A stretch of 64,000 nucleotides of DNA, taken from Arthrobacter sp. PAMC 25486. GTDB lineage: Bacteria; Actinomycetota; Actinomycetes; Actinomycetales; Micrococcaceae. The stretch covers positions 4,176,439 through 4,240,438 of the forward strand of contig NZ_CP007595.1 in assembly GCF_000785535.1 (NCBI RefSeq), given 5' to 3'. A program made the position numbers and the translations under genes. This document shows positions 44,934 through 53,594 of this stretch, piece by piece. The first letter of the stretch is position 1; each line of letters begins with the position of its first letter. Under the pieces are notes generated by a model. The model was given only the letters and a program-made list of their open reading frames with translations. It searched no databases and was not told the DNA's origin.

Positions 44934-47900
44934 ATGAATCAGCTAAATGCAGGTCTCAGCAGTGGCCGCCTGACCGCCGCCTCACGTCGTTCCAAGCGAC
45001 TCACCGCGGCGCTGGCCATGCTGGCGGTGTCGGCAATGGCCAGCGTGTCGCTTGTGCTCGGCCCAGTAACAAGTGCCTCCGCCGCTGACCCATGTGGTGC
45101 GGGCAGCAACCCGATTTCCTGTGAAAACAGCAAGCCGGGCACAGACCCGTCCATTTGGGACATCTCGGGCGCCGGTGATTCGGACATTCAGGGTTTCTCC
45201 ACCGACATCAGCGTCAACGTGGGGCAAACCATCGGCTTCAAGGTGAAAACCGATGCCTCCGCCTACACCATCGACATTTACCGCACTGGCTGGTATCAAG
45301 GGCTCGGCGCCCGGAAAATAGTGTCCGTCACCCCGTCGGCCACACTGCCGCAGATCCAACCGCAGTGCCTTTCCGATGTCTCAACCCAGCTATATGACTG
45401 TGGCACGTGGGGATTGTCAGCGTCATGGGCGGTGCCGGCAAATGCTGTGTCGGGGGTTTACGTTGCCTTGTTGACGCGCCCGGACAACGGTAACAAGAGC
45501 CAAATCACCTTCATTGTCCGGGACGATTCCAGCCATGCAAAGGTGGTGTTCCAGACCTCTGATCCAACGTGGCAGGCCTACAACACCTACGGTGGGGCGG
45601 ACTTCTACCAGGGTGCATCCATTGGGCGCGCGTTCAAGATCAGCTACAACCGCCCCGTCGTCACCCGCGGCGACGTCGATGGACGGGACGCCTACTTCGC
45701 CAGCGAATACGCCATGGTGCGGTTTCTGGAGCAAAACGGCTACGACACCACCTACATCGCCGGCGTCGACACGGACCGCCATGGCAGCCTGCTGACAAAC
45801 CACAAGGTGTTCCTGTCCGTGGGACACGATGAATACTGGTCTGCCGCGCAGCGGGCCAACATCACCGCTGCCGCCAACGCCGGCGTCAACCTGCAGTTCC
45901 TGTCCGGCAATGACGACTACTGGCACACCCGCTACGAAGCGTCCACCACCGACAACACCAGCTACCGCACCATCACCTCCTACAAGGAGACGTGGTCGAA
46001 CGCCAAGATCGACCCATCGGCGGAATGGACGGGAACGTGGCGCGACCCGAGGTTCGCCTCGCCCGCTAACGGCGCGGGAATGCCGGAGAATGCGCTCAGC
46101 GGCACAATCTACATGTCCAACTACACCGACCTGCCCGTGACGGTGTCAGCGGCTGAGGGAAAGACCCGGCTGTGGCGGAACACCACGTTGACGTCCCTGG
46201 CGGCCGGCACCAAACAGGCGTTGGCAGCGCACACTGTGGGCTATGAATCCAACGAAGACCTCGACAACGGGTTTCGGCCGGCGGGCCTGATCCGGCTCTC
46301 CACCACCGTCGGCAGTACGCCGCAGTACCTGCAGGACTATGGAAACGCCGTTCTCCCGGGCACCACCACGCACAACATAACGCTGTACAAAAATGCCGCC
46401 GGGGCCCTGATCTTCTCGGCAGGAAGTGTGCAATGGTCGTGGGGGCTGGACCAGACCCACGACGGCGATGGCGCCCCTGCAGACCCGCGCATGCGCCAGG
46501 CGCAAGTGAACCTTCTGGCAGACATGGGAGCCCAGCCGGCCACTCTTGACCCCGCGTTGGTCGCAGCCACCGCCAGCACGGACACCACGGCGCCGGCTGT
46601 CGTGGTGACCAGCCCGGCAAACGGCACGGCAGTCGCCAACGGTGCGAAGGTGACCCTGAGCGGGACGGCCACGGACAGCGGCGGCGTGGTGGCCGGCGTC
46701 GAGGTTTCCACCAACGGCGGCACCACCTGGCATCCCGCCGCCGGAACCAACAACTGGACTTACAGCTACATCCAACATGGCGTGGGGGCCCAAAACATCC
46801 TGGTGCGCGGCATTGACGACAGCGCCAACTACCCGGCCACACCAACCACCAGACAACTGCTGGTTGGCGGCCCCTACAGCGTCTTTGGCAACGAGGTTGC
46901 CCAGACCGTTGATTCGGGGGACGCCGGGGCCACGGTCCTTGGCTTGCGCTTCACCCCAACCCAGGACGGATACATCTCAGGGGTGCGATTCTACAAAAGT
47001 GCTGCCAACACCGGGACCCACACAGGGACTGTGTGGAGCTCCTCCGGAACACAGCTGGCAACACTCACTTTCGCCAACGAAACCGCCAGCGGGTGGCAAA
47101 GCGCCAAGTTCGTCACACCGGTGAAAGTAACAGCGGGCCAAACCTACGTGGTGTCCTACGACGCCCCCAACGGCCACTATTCCTACGCCACCGGATACTG
47201 GGACTACAAGGGCCTCACCGCCGCACCCCTGACCGCGGCCGGTGGTTTCGGCGCGGCACCGGCAGGCGTTTACAACACCGATGCAAGCTTCCCCACGGAC
47301 AGCTATGAAAACAGCAACTACTACGTTGATGCCATCTTTGAAACCACAGACACCTCGCCGTTGGTGGTGACGGGTCAGGTGCCTGTTGCTGGTGCTGGCA
47401 GTGTTGCTGTGGCGACGCCGGTGAGTGCGGTGTTGTCGAAGGATGTGACGGCGGGGAGTGTGGGGATTGTGGTGAAGACGGCGGCTGGTGTTGCTGTTGC
47501 GGGGGCCACGGCGTACAACGCGTCCACGCGGACGGCGGTATTTACGCCGGGGGCGGCGTTGGCGAAGTCGACGTCGTATACGGCGACGCTGAGTGCCACG
47601 GGTGTGGGTGGTGGTGGGATTACCTCGGGTGCGGTGTGGTCGTTTATGACGGTGAAGCCGGATTCGACCGGGTGCCCGTGCAGCCTGTACCAGGACAGCG
47701 CTGCTCCGAGTGTGCTCTCGATTGCTGACGGGACGCCGTTGTCCCTGGGTGTGAAGTTCAGTGCCACCTCCAATGGCACGGTGACCGGGGTGAAGTTCTA
47801 CAAGGGTCCGGGAAATACGGGGACGCATACCGGGTACTTGTACAAGGCTGACGGGACGGTGTTGGCGTCGGCGGTGTTTGCGGGGGAGAGCACCACGGGG

Positions 47901-48935
47901 TGGCAGACGGTGATGTTTGCGACGCCCGTGGCGATCACTGCCGGGACGGAGTATACGGCGGCGTACAGCAACCCGGTGGGGACGTATTCGGCGACGCCGG
48001 GTGCTTATGGTGCCGACGTCAATGTTGGTCCGCTGCATGTCCCCGCACGGTCGGCAGTGTATTCCTACGGCTCCAACTACCCCGTGCACGGCTCATCAGC
48101 CAGCTACTTTGTCGACGTGATTATGCAGCCGGCGGCGGCCGCGCTGGCCCTCACCAGCCAGGCGCCGGTGCCCGGTGCGACCGACCAGCCAGCGAATGCG
48201 GCGGTCAAGGCCACTTTCTCACAACCATTGGCGGCGGGTTACACGGCCACCGTCAAAAACGACGCCACGGTTCTCACCGGAAGCACGGCGCTATCAACTG
48301 ACGGGAAGACCCTGACGTTCACGCCGGCAACGGCGCTTCCCTCCGGCGCCACGATCTCGGTGGTGCTCGGGAACCTTGTGTCCACCGACGGTGCGGCACT
48401 GGCGGACGTGAGCTGGCAGTTCGGCACAGCCGACGCGAGCGCAACGACAAACACCTACTCCATGTTTGGCACGTTCGTGCCTGACACGCCCGCCAACGCC
48501 GGTGAAACCGCGCCCATTGAACTGGGCGTGAATTTCACACCGTCCGTAGCCGGTGCGGTGACCGCCATCCGCTTCTTCAAGGGCACGGGCAACACAGGCA
48601 CTCATACAGGATCCATTTGGAATGCCGCCGGTGTCAGGCTGGCTACGGTGCAGTTCAGCAACGAAACTGTGACCGGGTGGCAGACCGCAACCTTGGCAAC
48701 CCCGTTGCAGCTGACCGCGAACACCGCCTACACCGTGTCCTATTACGCACCCAACGGCCACTACCCATCCACCGCAGCATTCTTTGCGACGCCGTTCAAC
48801 CACGGCCCGTTGTCCGCGGCAGCGGGCAGCAACGGCCGGTACGTCTACGGGACAGGCGGTGGCATGCCGGTTAACAGCTGGAACGCGACCAACTACTTTG
48901 TCGATCTCGTGTTCACGGTACCGGCAGCACCTTAA
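44934..48935 (+). CDS. Large secreted protein: N,N-dimethylformamidase-like domain plus Ig-like and three DUF4082 domains
   Basis: 1333 residues with a long signal peptide (cleavage near TSASA, residues ~47-51). Residues 55-545 resemble the C-terminal domain of N,N-dimethylformamidase beta subunit: FQTSDPTWQAYNTYGGADFY, YNRPVVTRG, GVDTDRHGSLLTNHKVFLSV, GHDEYWSAAQR and LSGNDDYWHTRYE. The true substrate is unknown. An Ig-like domain (548-645) follows, then DUF4082 domains at about 645-805, 912-1065 and 1175-1333, each with R/KFYK-x-NTGTHTG, ASGWQ/TGWQT, SYDAPNGHYS or the like, and N-YYVD/N-YFVD ends. Two Big_5-like domains separate them. Its stop overlaps that of the convergent gene at 48932. 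Domains 806-910 use noticeably different codons (see findings). Confidence 0.83.
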   Translation: MNQLNAGLSSGRLTAASRRSKRLTAALAMLAVSAMASVSLVLGPVTSASAADPCGAGSNPISCENSKPGTDPSIWDISGAGDSDIQGFSTDISVNVGQTIGFKVKTDASAYTIDIYRTGWYQGLGARKIVSVTPSATLPQIQPQCLSDVSTQLYDCGTWGLSASWAVPANAVSGVYVALLTRPDNGNKSQITFIVRDDSSHAKVVFQTSDPTWQAYNTYGGADFYQGASIGRAFKISYNRPVVTRGDVDGRDAYFASEYAMVRFLEQNGYDTTYIAGVDTDRHGSLLTNHKVFLSVGHDEYWSAAQRANITAAANAGVNLQFLSGNDDYWHTRYEASTTDNTSYRTITSYKETWSNAKIDPSAEWTGTWRDPRFASPANGAGMPENALSGTIYMSNYTDLPVTVSAAEGKTRLWRNTTLTSLAAGTKQALAAHTVGYESNEDLDNGFRPAGLIRLSTTVGSTPQYLQDYGNAVLPGTTTHNITLYKNAAGALIFSAGSVQWSWGLDQTHDGDGAPADPRMRQAQVNLLADMGAQPATLDPALVAATASTDTTAPAVVVTSPANGTAVANGAKVTLSGTATDSGGVVAGVEVSTNGGTTWHPAAGTNNWTYSYIQHGVGAQNILVRGIDDSANYPATPTTRQLLVGGPYSVFGNEVAQTVDSGDAGATVLGLRFTPTQDGYISGVRFYKSAANTGTHTGTVWSSSGTQLATLTFANETASGWQSAKFVTPVKVTAGQTYVVSYDAPNGHYSYATGYWDYKGLTAAPLTAAGGFGAAPAGVYNTDASFPTDSYENSNYYVDAIFETTDTSPLVVTGQVPVAGAGSVAVATPVSAVLSKDVTAGSVGIVVKTAAGVAVAGATAYNASTRTAVFTPGAALAKSTSYTATLSATGVGGGGITSGAVWSFMTVKPDSTGCPCSLYQDSAAPSVLSIADGTPLSLGVKFSATSNGTVTGVKFYKGPGNTGTHTGYLYKADGTVLASAVFAGESTTGWQTVMFATPVAITAGTEYTAAYSNPVGTYSATPGAYGADVNVGPLHVPARSAVYSYGSNYPVHGSSASYFVDVIMQPAAAALALTSQAPVPGATDQPANAAVKATFSQPLAAGYTATVKNDATVLTGSTALSTDGKTLTFTPATALPSGATISVVLGNLVSTDGAALADVSWQFGTADASATTNTYSMFGTFVPDTPANAGETAPIELGVNFTPSVAGAVTAIRFFKGTGNTGTHTGSIWNAAGVRLATVQFSNETVTGWQTATLATPLQLTANTAYTVSYYAPNGHYPSTAAFFATPFNHGPLSAAAGSNGRYVYGTGGGMPVNSWNATNYFVDLVFTVPAAP

Positions 48936-49945
48936 CGAACAACGGACGGAGACCAGGCGTGTTCTATGAACAACGCTGGTACCGAACCGGCAGTGGCGCT
49001 GATGGACCAAACATCGCTGTCGCCAACCGTTCCCATCCGGGGCATGCCATAGAGCAACGTCCCGTCGTCGAGCCACTCGACCTGATCGTCCACGCTGCGG
49101 GTTTCAGCCAGCACAGTTTCCGTGTTTGTAGCCACGTCCAGGACGGCGACGTTCCAGTGCGGGCTGGGTCCCGGGACAGTGTTCTTCTTGTACGCAATCC
49201 TGCTGCCATCCGGTGAGAGTGAGGGGCACTCGACTGTTTGGCGGATGGATGTCAAGGTTCGTTTGGTGATGTCCCCGCGAACCAGCCACGTATTTCCGCC
49301 GGTGGCGGCGGTGGCATAAAAGGTATTGTCGTCGGCTGCGAAGGTGACGCCCCACAGGTTCCTGTCCACCGGGGCGATGGGAGCTCCGTCCACGATGAGG
49401 GTGAAGTCTTCGAGATTTCCAAAATCACCGCCTGTAGCTTTCGCTATGACGGTTGTGGTGGAAAAGCTGGCCGGTGCATAGGAATGGCCGGTCACAAAGG
49501 CTGTGGACGCCACCAGTGTTCCGTCGGGAGAAACTCTCGTCCGGCTTGGAATGCCGGGCAACGGCCAGGACCGTTCCTGCTGCCAATCTGCCGTGTAAAC
49601 CGCCGCCTCGAATGTGGTCACGATGCCGGCATTTGTCCGCAGACAGGCGTTTGTTCCCCCAGCAGAGTAGACACGGTCGCACACCGCCCCTGTCACCTGT
49701 CTGGGCCCGTCAGGGCTCGTCAGGGGGACAGCAGCCACGTGGCCGTAACCTGCTCCGGAGGCGGTGTTTCTGAAAATTACATGGGGCACTGTTGGATCGA
49801 TCGACCCGGCCACCACGGCGATGGCGGCTGGTGCCGCCTGCCGCTGCTGATATTGGATAAACGACCACACGCCGTAGCCGACGGCCAGGGTCAGGCACAC
49901 CGCAGTGATGGCCAGGAGCCACGCCCATCGTGCCCGGGAGGTCAC
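48932..49945 (-). CDS. Membrane-anchored protein with TolB/WD40-like beta-propeller repeats
   Basis: 337 residues. A single N-terminal membrane segment (RWAWLLAITAVCLTLAVGYG) is followed by an extracytoplasmic part with propeller-like repeats: VSPDGTLVASTAFVTGHSYA, FAADDNTFYATAATGGNTWL, PSLSPDGSRIAYKKN and WLDDGTLLYGMPRM. GTG start at 49945 overlaps the MFS stop by 4 bases; the longer open frame to 50320 is antisense-like. The last gene of a minus-strand operon of three. Function unknown; a binding or scaffold role outside the membrane is likely. Confidence 0.75.
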   Translation of the reverse strand: MTSRARWAWLLAITAVCLTLAVGYGVWSFIQYQQRQAAPAAIAVVAGSIDPTVPHVIFRNTASGAGYGHVAAVPLTSPDGPRQVTGAVCDRVYSAGGTNACLRTNAGIVTTFEAAVYTADWQQERSWPLPGIPSRTRVSPDGTLVASTAFVTGHSYAPASFSTTTVIAKATGGDFGNLEDFTLIVDGAPIAPVDRNLWGVTFAADDNTFYATAATGGNTWLVRGDITKRTLTSIRQTVECPSLSPDGSRIAYKKNTVPGPSPHWNVAVLDVATNTETVLAETRSVDDQVEWLDDGTLLYGMPRMGTVGDSDVWSISATAGSVPALFIEHAWSPSVVR

Positions 49946-51237
49946 TCGGAAACCTGGTTCGAGGAGATTTTGCGCACCATCAAAATGGCGCACGGAATGG
50001 CAATGGCAAGAGCAACGGCGGCCATAACAATGGCGTTCTGGCGACCTACCGCAAACCACAACACCCCGAACCCGACGGACGCCACCAGCCTTGACAGGGC
50101 TACAACTGTCTGGGCGGCGGCGATGCCACTTGCCCGGCTGGCCGGCGTCGAAAATTGTCCAGCAAGTGCGGCCAGGACGCCATCGGTTGCTGCGTAGAAG
50201 ATGCCGAGGAGCAGCAGGCAGGTCAATGTTGCTGCGGCGCCCGTGGATGGCAGCGCCGCACATAGGTAGGCGGCCAGTAGGGCCCCATGGCCAACAATGA
50301 ACAGCCTCATTCGGCCCCACTTGTCAGCAAGCCGGCCCAAGGGAATCGCCAGGGCCAGATATGCCACGTTGGTACCTACATAGAGCAGCGGGAACCACTG
50401 GGTGGCAAATGCGGCGCGGCTTTGCAGGACCAGATAAATGAACCCGTCCCCAATGGTCACGACGCCGAAGACGGCTGCCACCAACAGCAACCGCCGCATT
50501 CCCGGATTGTTCAAGTCTGCCCAGCGGAACGGCAGGCGGCTGCGGTGTTCTCTTGTCGTCGAGTCGGACTCGGCGGCTGCCATTCCCTGGGTCATCGCGG
50601 CACGCTGCCTGCGTGCTGGAACAATGATCCCCAGGATCGCCAGTCCAATGATGCCGCAGGCCAGCGACGCCACGAACACCGCGTGGTAACCGTTGGGGAT
50701 CACAAATAGCACCACGAACGCCAGCAATGGCCCTATCGTCGCGCCGACGGTGTCCAGCATCCTGTGCACGCCAAAGGATCTCGCCAAGTGCTCGGGCTGT
50801 GCTGCATCGGTGATCATCGCGTCCCGCGGACCGGTCCTGATCCCTTTGCCAATCCTGTCGATTGCAATGATGGAGGTGATGGCCCCAAATCCCGTCGCCA
50901 CCAGCAGTGCGGCACGGGAGATGGCTGACAAGCCATAACCCAGAAATGCCACCAGCTTGTGGTGGTCGGAGCGGTCGGCTGTCCATCCTGCCCCGATGCG
51001 GACCACTGCACTGATTCCTTGGTATATGCCGTCCAGAAACCCGTACGCCACCATGGACAGGCCAAGGACGCCGGTAATATACAGCGGAAGAATGGCACTT
51101 ACGGACTCTGATGAGATATCGGTGAAAAGGCTGACCAAGCCCAAGGAAATAATGATGGGGGAGACTTTGAACGGCGTGACTGTGCGCACTTTCTCGTCGT
51201 CTTTGCCTCCACGACGATCGGAAAATGACAGATACAT
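49942..51237 (-). CDS. Major facilitator superfamily transporter
   Basis: 431 residues with about 12 hydrophobic segments. MFS signature pieces include IISLGLVSLFTDISSESVSA and the loop-2/3 motif GAGWTADRSDHHKLVAFLG (D-R-S type G-x-x-x-D-R). The glycine/alanine-rich helices and short loops fit a drug or metabolite exporter; the substrate cannot be inferred. It lies 13 bases after the secreted protein gene and overlaps the beta-propeller-like gene, so the three are made together. Confidence 0.85.
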   Translation of the reverse strand: MYLSFSDRRGGKDDEKVRTVTPFKVSPIIISLGLVSLFTDISSESVSAILPLYITGVLGLSMVAYGFLDGIYQGISAVVRIGAGWTADRSDHHKLVAFLGYGLSAISRAALLVATGFGAITSIIAIDRIGKGIRTGPRDAMITDAAQPEHLARSFGVHRMLDTVGATIGPLLAFVVLFVIPNGYHAVFVASLACGIIGLAILGIIVPARRQRAAMTQGMAAAESDSTTREHRSRLPFRWADLNNPGMRRLLLVAAVFGVVTIGDGFIYLVLQSRAAFATQWFPLLYVGTNVAYLALAIPLGRLADKWGRMRLFIVGHGALLAAYLCAALPSTGAAATLTCLLLLGIFYAATDGVLAALAGQFSTPASRASGIAAAQTVVALSRLVASVGFGVLWFAVGRQNAIVMAAVALAIAIPCAILMVRKISSNQVSE

Positions 51238-51250
51238 TTAGTTGGTTTCC

Positions 51251-52027
51251 TTAGCTTGCCGCATGCAATACGCCAAAGATGCTGTATTCGGTTCCGCCAC
51301 CCGGGTGGGGAGTGGCCGTGACGGTGATCTTGTCCGTGCCGCGAGTGAACCACATGGCGGACGACCCCGCGCTGGCTGGGGCTTCGGCCGCACCAAGTCC
51401 CAATGAGGCGAACTGTTTTTGGTAAAACTGCATGACTGCCAAGGATTCAAGGTTGCTGTGGGCGACGAGACTGACTTGAAGAATGCTGTCTTGTGGGCTG
51501 ACCGAACTGATCTTCACCGCTGACGATGGTTCGGTCGGAATGACGGTGGACGGGAAGCCGGCAACTACCTCACCATTGGCGCTTGCTTCGTCTGGCAGCG
51601 GAGCCTTGATCAACGGCCCGTCCGTCCGTGACTTGGGCAGAACCGGGGCAGTGGCCTGTTGGGCAGGTGCCATGACTTCCAGGGGCCGGCTCGGGTCCGG
51701 CGTTGCAGCCGGAGCCTTCGGATTGGCGGGGGCAGCCTCTGGCGGATTGCTGGCGGGCGAGGCAGATTCGTCTGGTTCCGCGGCGGACGTTGTCACGGAT
51801 GGTTCTGGCTGTCCGGCAGACGGTGTGGCAGTGGTCGGTGCCGGCTTTTCACCTGACGGTGTGGCAGACGAGGCCGCCGGTGACGTGGGAGAAGAACTGA
51901 CGGTGGGTGTGGAGTCGGCGAGGGGACTGGTGGCAGGTTGACCTGTCATGAGGTTCAGTACCACTGCCACAGCAATGATGACTACTGCCAGGGATAGCCC
52001 GGCAATCACCAAAATACGCGGTTTCAT
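51251..52027 (-). CDS. Hypothetical secreted/anchored protein with long Pro/Ser/Thr linker
   Basis: 258 residues. The N-terminal segment RILVIAGLSLAVVIIAVAVV is a signal anchor. Residues about 30-150 are low-complexity Ala/Pro/Ser/Thr sequence; a small folded C-terminal domain follows (about 165-258) with ISSVSPQDSILQVSLVAHSN, VMQFYQKQFASLGLG and ITVTATPHPGGGTEYSIFGV. I do not recognise a family. It is the first gene of the operon with the MFS transporter and propeller-like protein; the layout suggests an export/sensing unit at the envelope. Confidence 0.68.
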   Translation of the reverse strand: MKPRILVIAGLSLAVVIIAVAVVLNLMTGQPATSPLADSTPTVSSSPTSPAASSATPSGEKPAPTTATPSAGQPEPSVTTSAAEPDESASPASNPPEAAPANPKAPAATPDPSRPLEVMAPAQQATAPVLPKSRTDGPLIKAPLPDEASANGEVVAGFPSTVIPTEPSSAVKISSVSPQDSILQVSLVAHSNLESLAVMQFYQKQFASLGLGAAEAPASAGSSAMWFTRGTDKITVTATPHPGGGTEYSIFGVLHAAS

Positions 52028-52219
52028 CGCTGCCTCGAGTCTGATTAGTCCATGCCCACAGTCATACTGGCGACCATCAAAGACAGCCGTGCCGCCACAT
52101 GCTCTCAGCCTAGACCAGCGGCCGCGCCTGCTCTAGAGCCGGATGTACTCGTTAATGGGTTTGTAACATCCAAGTATCTGCCGTAGCCACCCCTGCCGGG
52201 GCAAAATCAAACAGTGGTG

Positions 52220-52672
52220 CTAAACCATGTTGCGCGAGGCGCGCAGGGCACGATGACGCCGCAGCGACCACACGAACAGCACGAGCAGCGCCCCAAGGAA
52301 TGCGCCCGATGTGTTGGCGACGATGTCGCTCCACGCGGGGACTCGCTGCGGCAGGAAGATGGCCTGCGCGAGTTCAACCGCGCCCGAAACTGCCGCGGCG
52401 ATGACTATGGAAAGCCACCACAACCTGCGGTGCAGGCGGAGGGCCACGATGATTCCGAACGGAATGAATAACAAGATGTTGGCGGCAAACTCAACCTTGC
52501 GGTACCCAATGAACCATTGGGGGAGTCCGTGGTTGTGCAGCCACGTGATGACCTGCATCAGGGCACTGTCGATGGGCCTGTCCACTGGGAACGGCCAAAA
52601 CAGGATGACGGCCAGAGCGGCAAAATAGACTGCTGCAAGAATGACCGCTAACTTATGGCTAGTTGTGCTCAC
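52220..52672 (-). CDS. VanZ-like membrane protein 1
   Basis: 150 residues with four membrane segments. It has the VanZ-like features FAANILLFIPFGIIVALRLH, ISGAVELAQAIFLPQR-like SGAVELAQAIFLPQR and AWSDIVANTSGAFLGALLV. VanZ-like proteins are associated with teicoplanin resistance in one case, but most have unknown roles. I chose GTG 52672 (VSTTSHK) because it aligns with the equivalent GTG in copy 2; the open frame begins 9 bases earlier with TTG. The copy 2 gene at 52998-53480 is a close paralogue. Confidence 0.85.
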   Translation of the reverse strand: MSTTSHKLAVILAAVYFAALAVILFWPFPVDRPIDSALMQVITWLHNHGLPQWFIGYRKVEFAANILLFIPFGIIVALRLHRRLWWLSIVIAAAVSGAVELAQAIFLPQRVPAWSDIVANTSGAFLGALLVLFVWSLRRHRALRASRNMV

Positions 52673-52710
52673 AAAGGCCAAGTCTAGGACCAGTTGCTAA
52701 TTCTTGGAGG

Positions 52711-53040
52711 GACCTGCGCGACGATCAGCTGGATGGGGCGCGCCTCCCTGCCAATGTGGGGCAGTGCCATCAGCTCAATCCTGTGTGCGGCGATGAGATC
52801 CCGCTGCGCGTTGGGACAGCGGGCGGGAAGGTATCCGGCATTCACTGGGCGGGGACGGGTGCTCCATTTCGATGGCGTTGGCCTCCATCCTCAGCGACAT
52901 GGTGGTGGGGCTGGGCCGGGCGGAGGTGCAGTCGTTGGTGGACAGTTTCCGCGACGTGATGCGTTCGCGCGGGAAACTGGTGGCGGACGAGGACGTGCTA
53001 TGTGACGCGGCTGCGCTGTCGGGCGCTTCGAAGTTCCCGG
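52711..53040 (+). pseudogene. Truncated, frameshifted second copy of sufU
   Basis: Aligns base by base with sufU from about 44351 to 44690. The block GGTGGTGGGGCTGGGCCG with GCGGAGGTGCAGTCGTTGGT is identical or nearly so, and I estimate overall identity in the high 80s percent by eye. The first ~22 codons are missing, there is no start codon, a one-base deletion near 52854 (GCGGGGACGGG versus GCGGGGGATGGG) shifts the frame before the second Zn Cys, and the copy ends before the C-terminal Cys motif. So it cannot make SufU. Its right end runs into VanZ-like gene 2. Confidence 0.85.
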
Positions 53041-53480
53041 CGCCGGCGCCGCGACCACACGAACAGCACGAGCAGCGCGCCAATGAACGCGCCCGAGGTG
53101 TTGGCGACGATATCGCTCCATGCTGGAAAACGCTGTGGCAGGAAAAGTGTCTGGGCCAGCTCAACGGCACCAGAGATTGCCGCTGCAACAGGAACCGCAA
53201 GCCACCATCTTTTCCGGTGCAGTCGCAGCGTCACGATGATCCCGAATGGGACGAATAAGAGGATGTTCGCAGTGAACTCGATTTGCATATAGCCAACGGT
53301 CCATCGGGGGACCCCAAGGTTGTGAAGCCACTTGATGAATTGCGTCAGCTCGCCGCCGACGGGCTTGTCCACCGGGGACGGCCAAAACAGGATGCCGGCC
53401 AAGGCGGCAAAATCGACTGCTGCAAGAAAGACGGCGATCTTATGTCTGATGGTGCTCACCGGAGCCAAATCTAGAGGCAT
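52998..53480 (-). CDS. VanZ-like membrane protein 2, with C-terminus reading into the sufU relic
   Basis: 160 residues, a paralogue of the copy at 52220-52672: the same FAALA-ILFWP, LLFVPFGIIVTLRLHRKRWW, ISGAVELAQTLFLPQRFPAW and SDIVANTSGAFIGALLVLFV layout. The last ~16 residues (basic, RRRRRELRSARQRSRVT) are not shared with copy 1 and are encoded by the antisense strand of the sufU relic, so its natural end was lost. The ATG at 53480 is available, but the GTG at 53459 (VSTIRHK) aligns with copy 1. Confidence 0.82.
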   Translation of the reverse strand: MPLDLAPVSTIRHKIAVFLAAVDFAALAGILFWPSPVDKPVGGELTQFIKWLHNLGVPRWTVGYMQIEFTANILLFVPFGIIVTLRLHRKRWWLAVPVAAAISGAVELAQTLFLPQRFPAWSDIVANTSGAFIGALLVLFVWSRRRRRELRSARQRSRVT

Positions 53481-53594
53481 GTCAGTTCATTGCCGGGTTG
53501 TGGCGAAATGTCGCAAATAGTCCATTCGGTGTCGTAGATTGAACTATGGTGGGCGCAGCGTGTGCGCCCTTGTGAAGATCCTTGGGGGACAGTA

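Noticed and set aside
52694..53258. Two overlapping plus-strand ORFs between the VanZ-like genes as new genes
   Set aside because: Both are pieces of the frameshifted sufU relic, extended into the antisense of VanZ 2.
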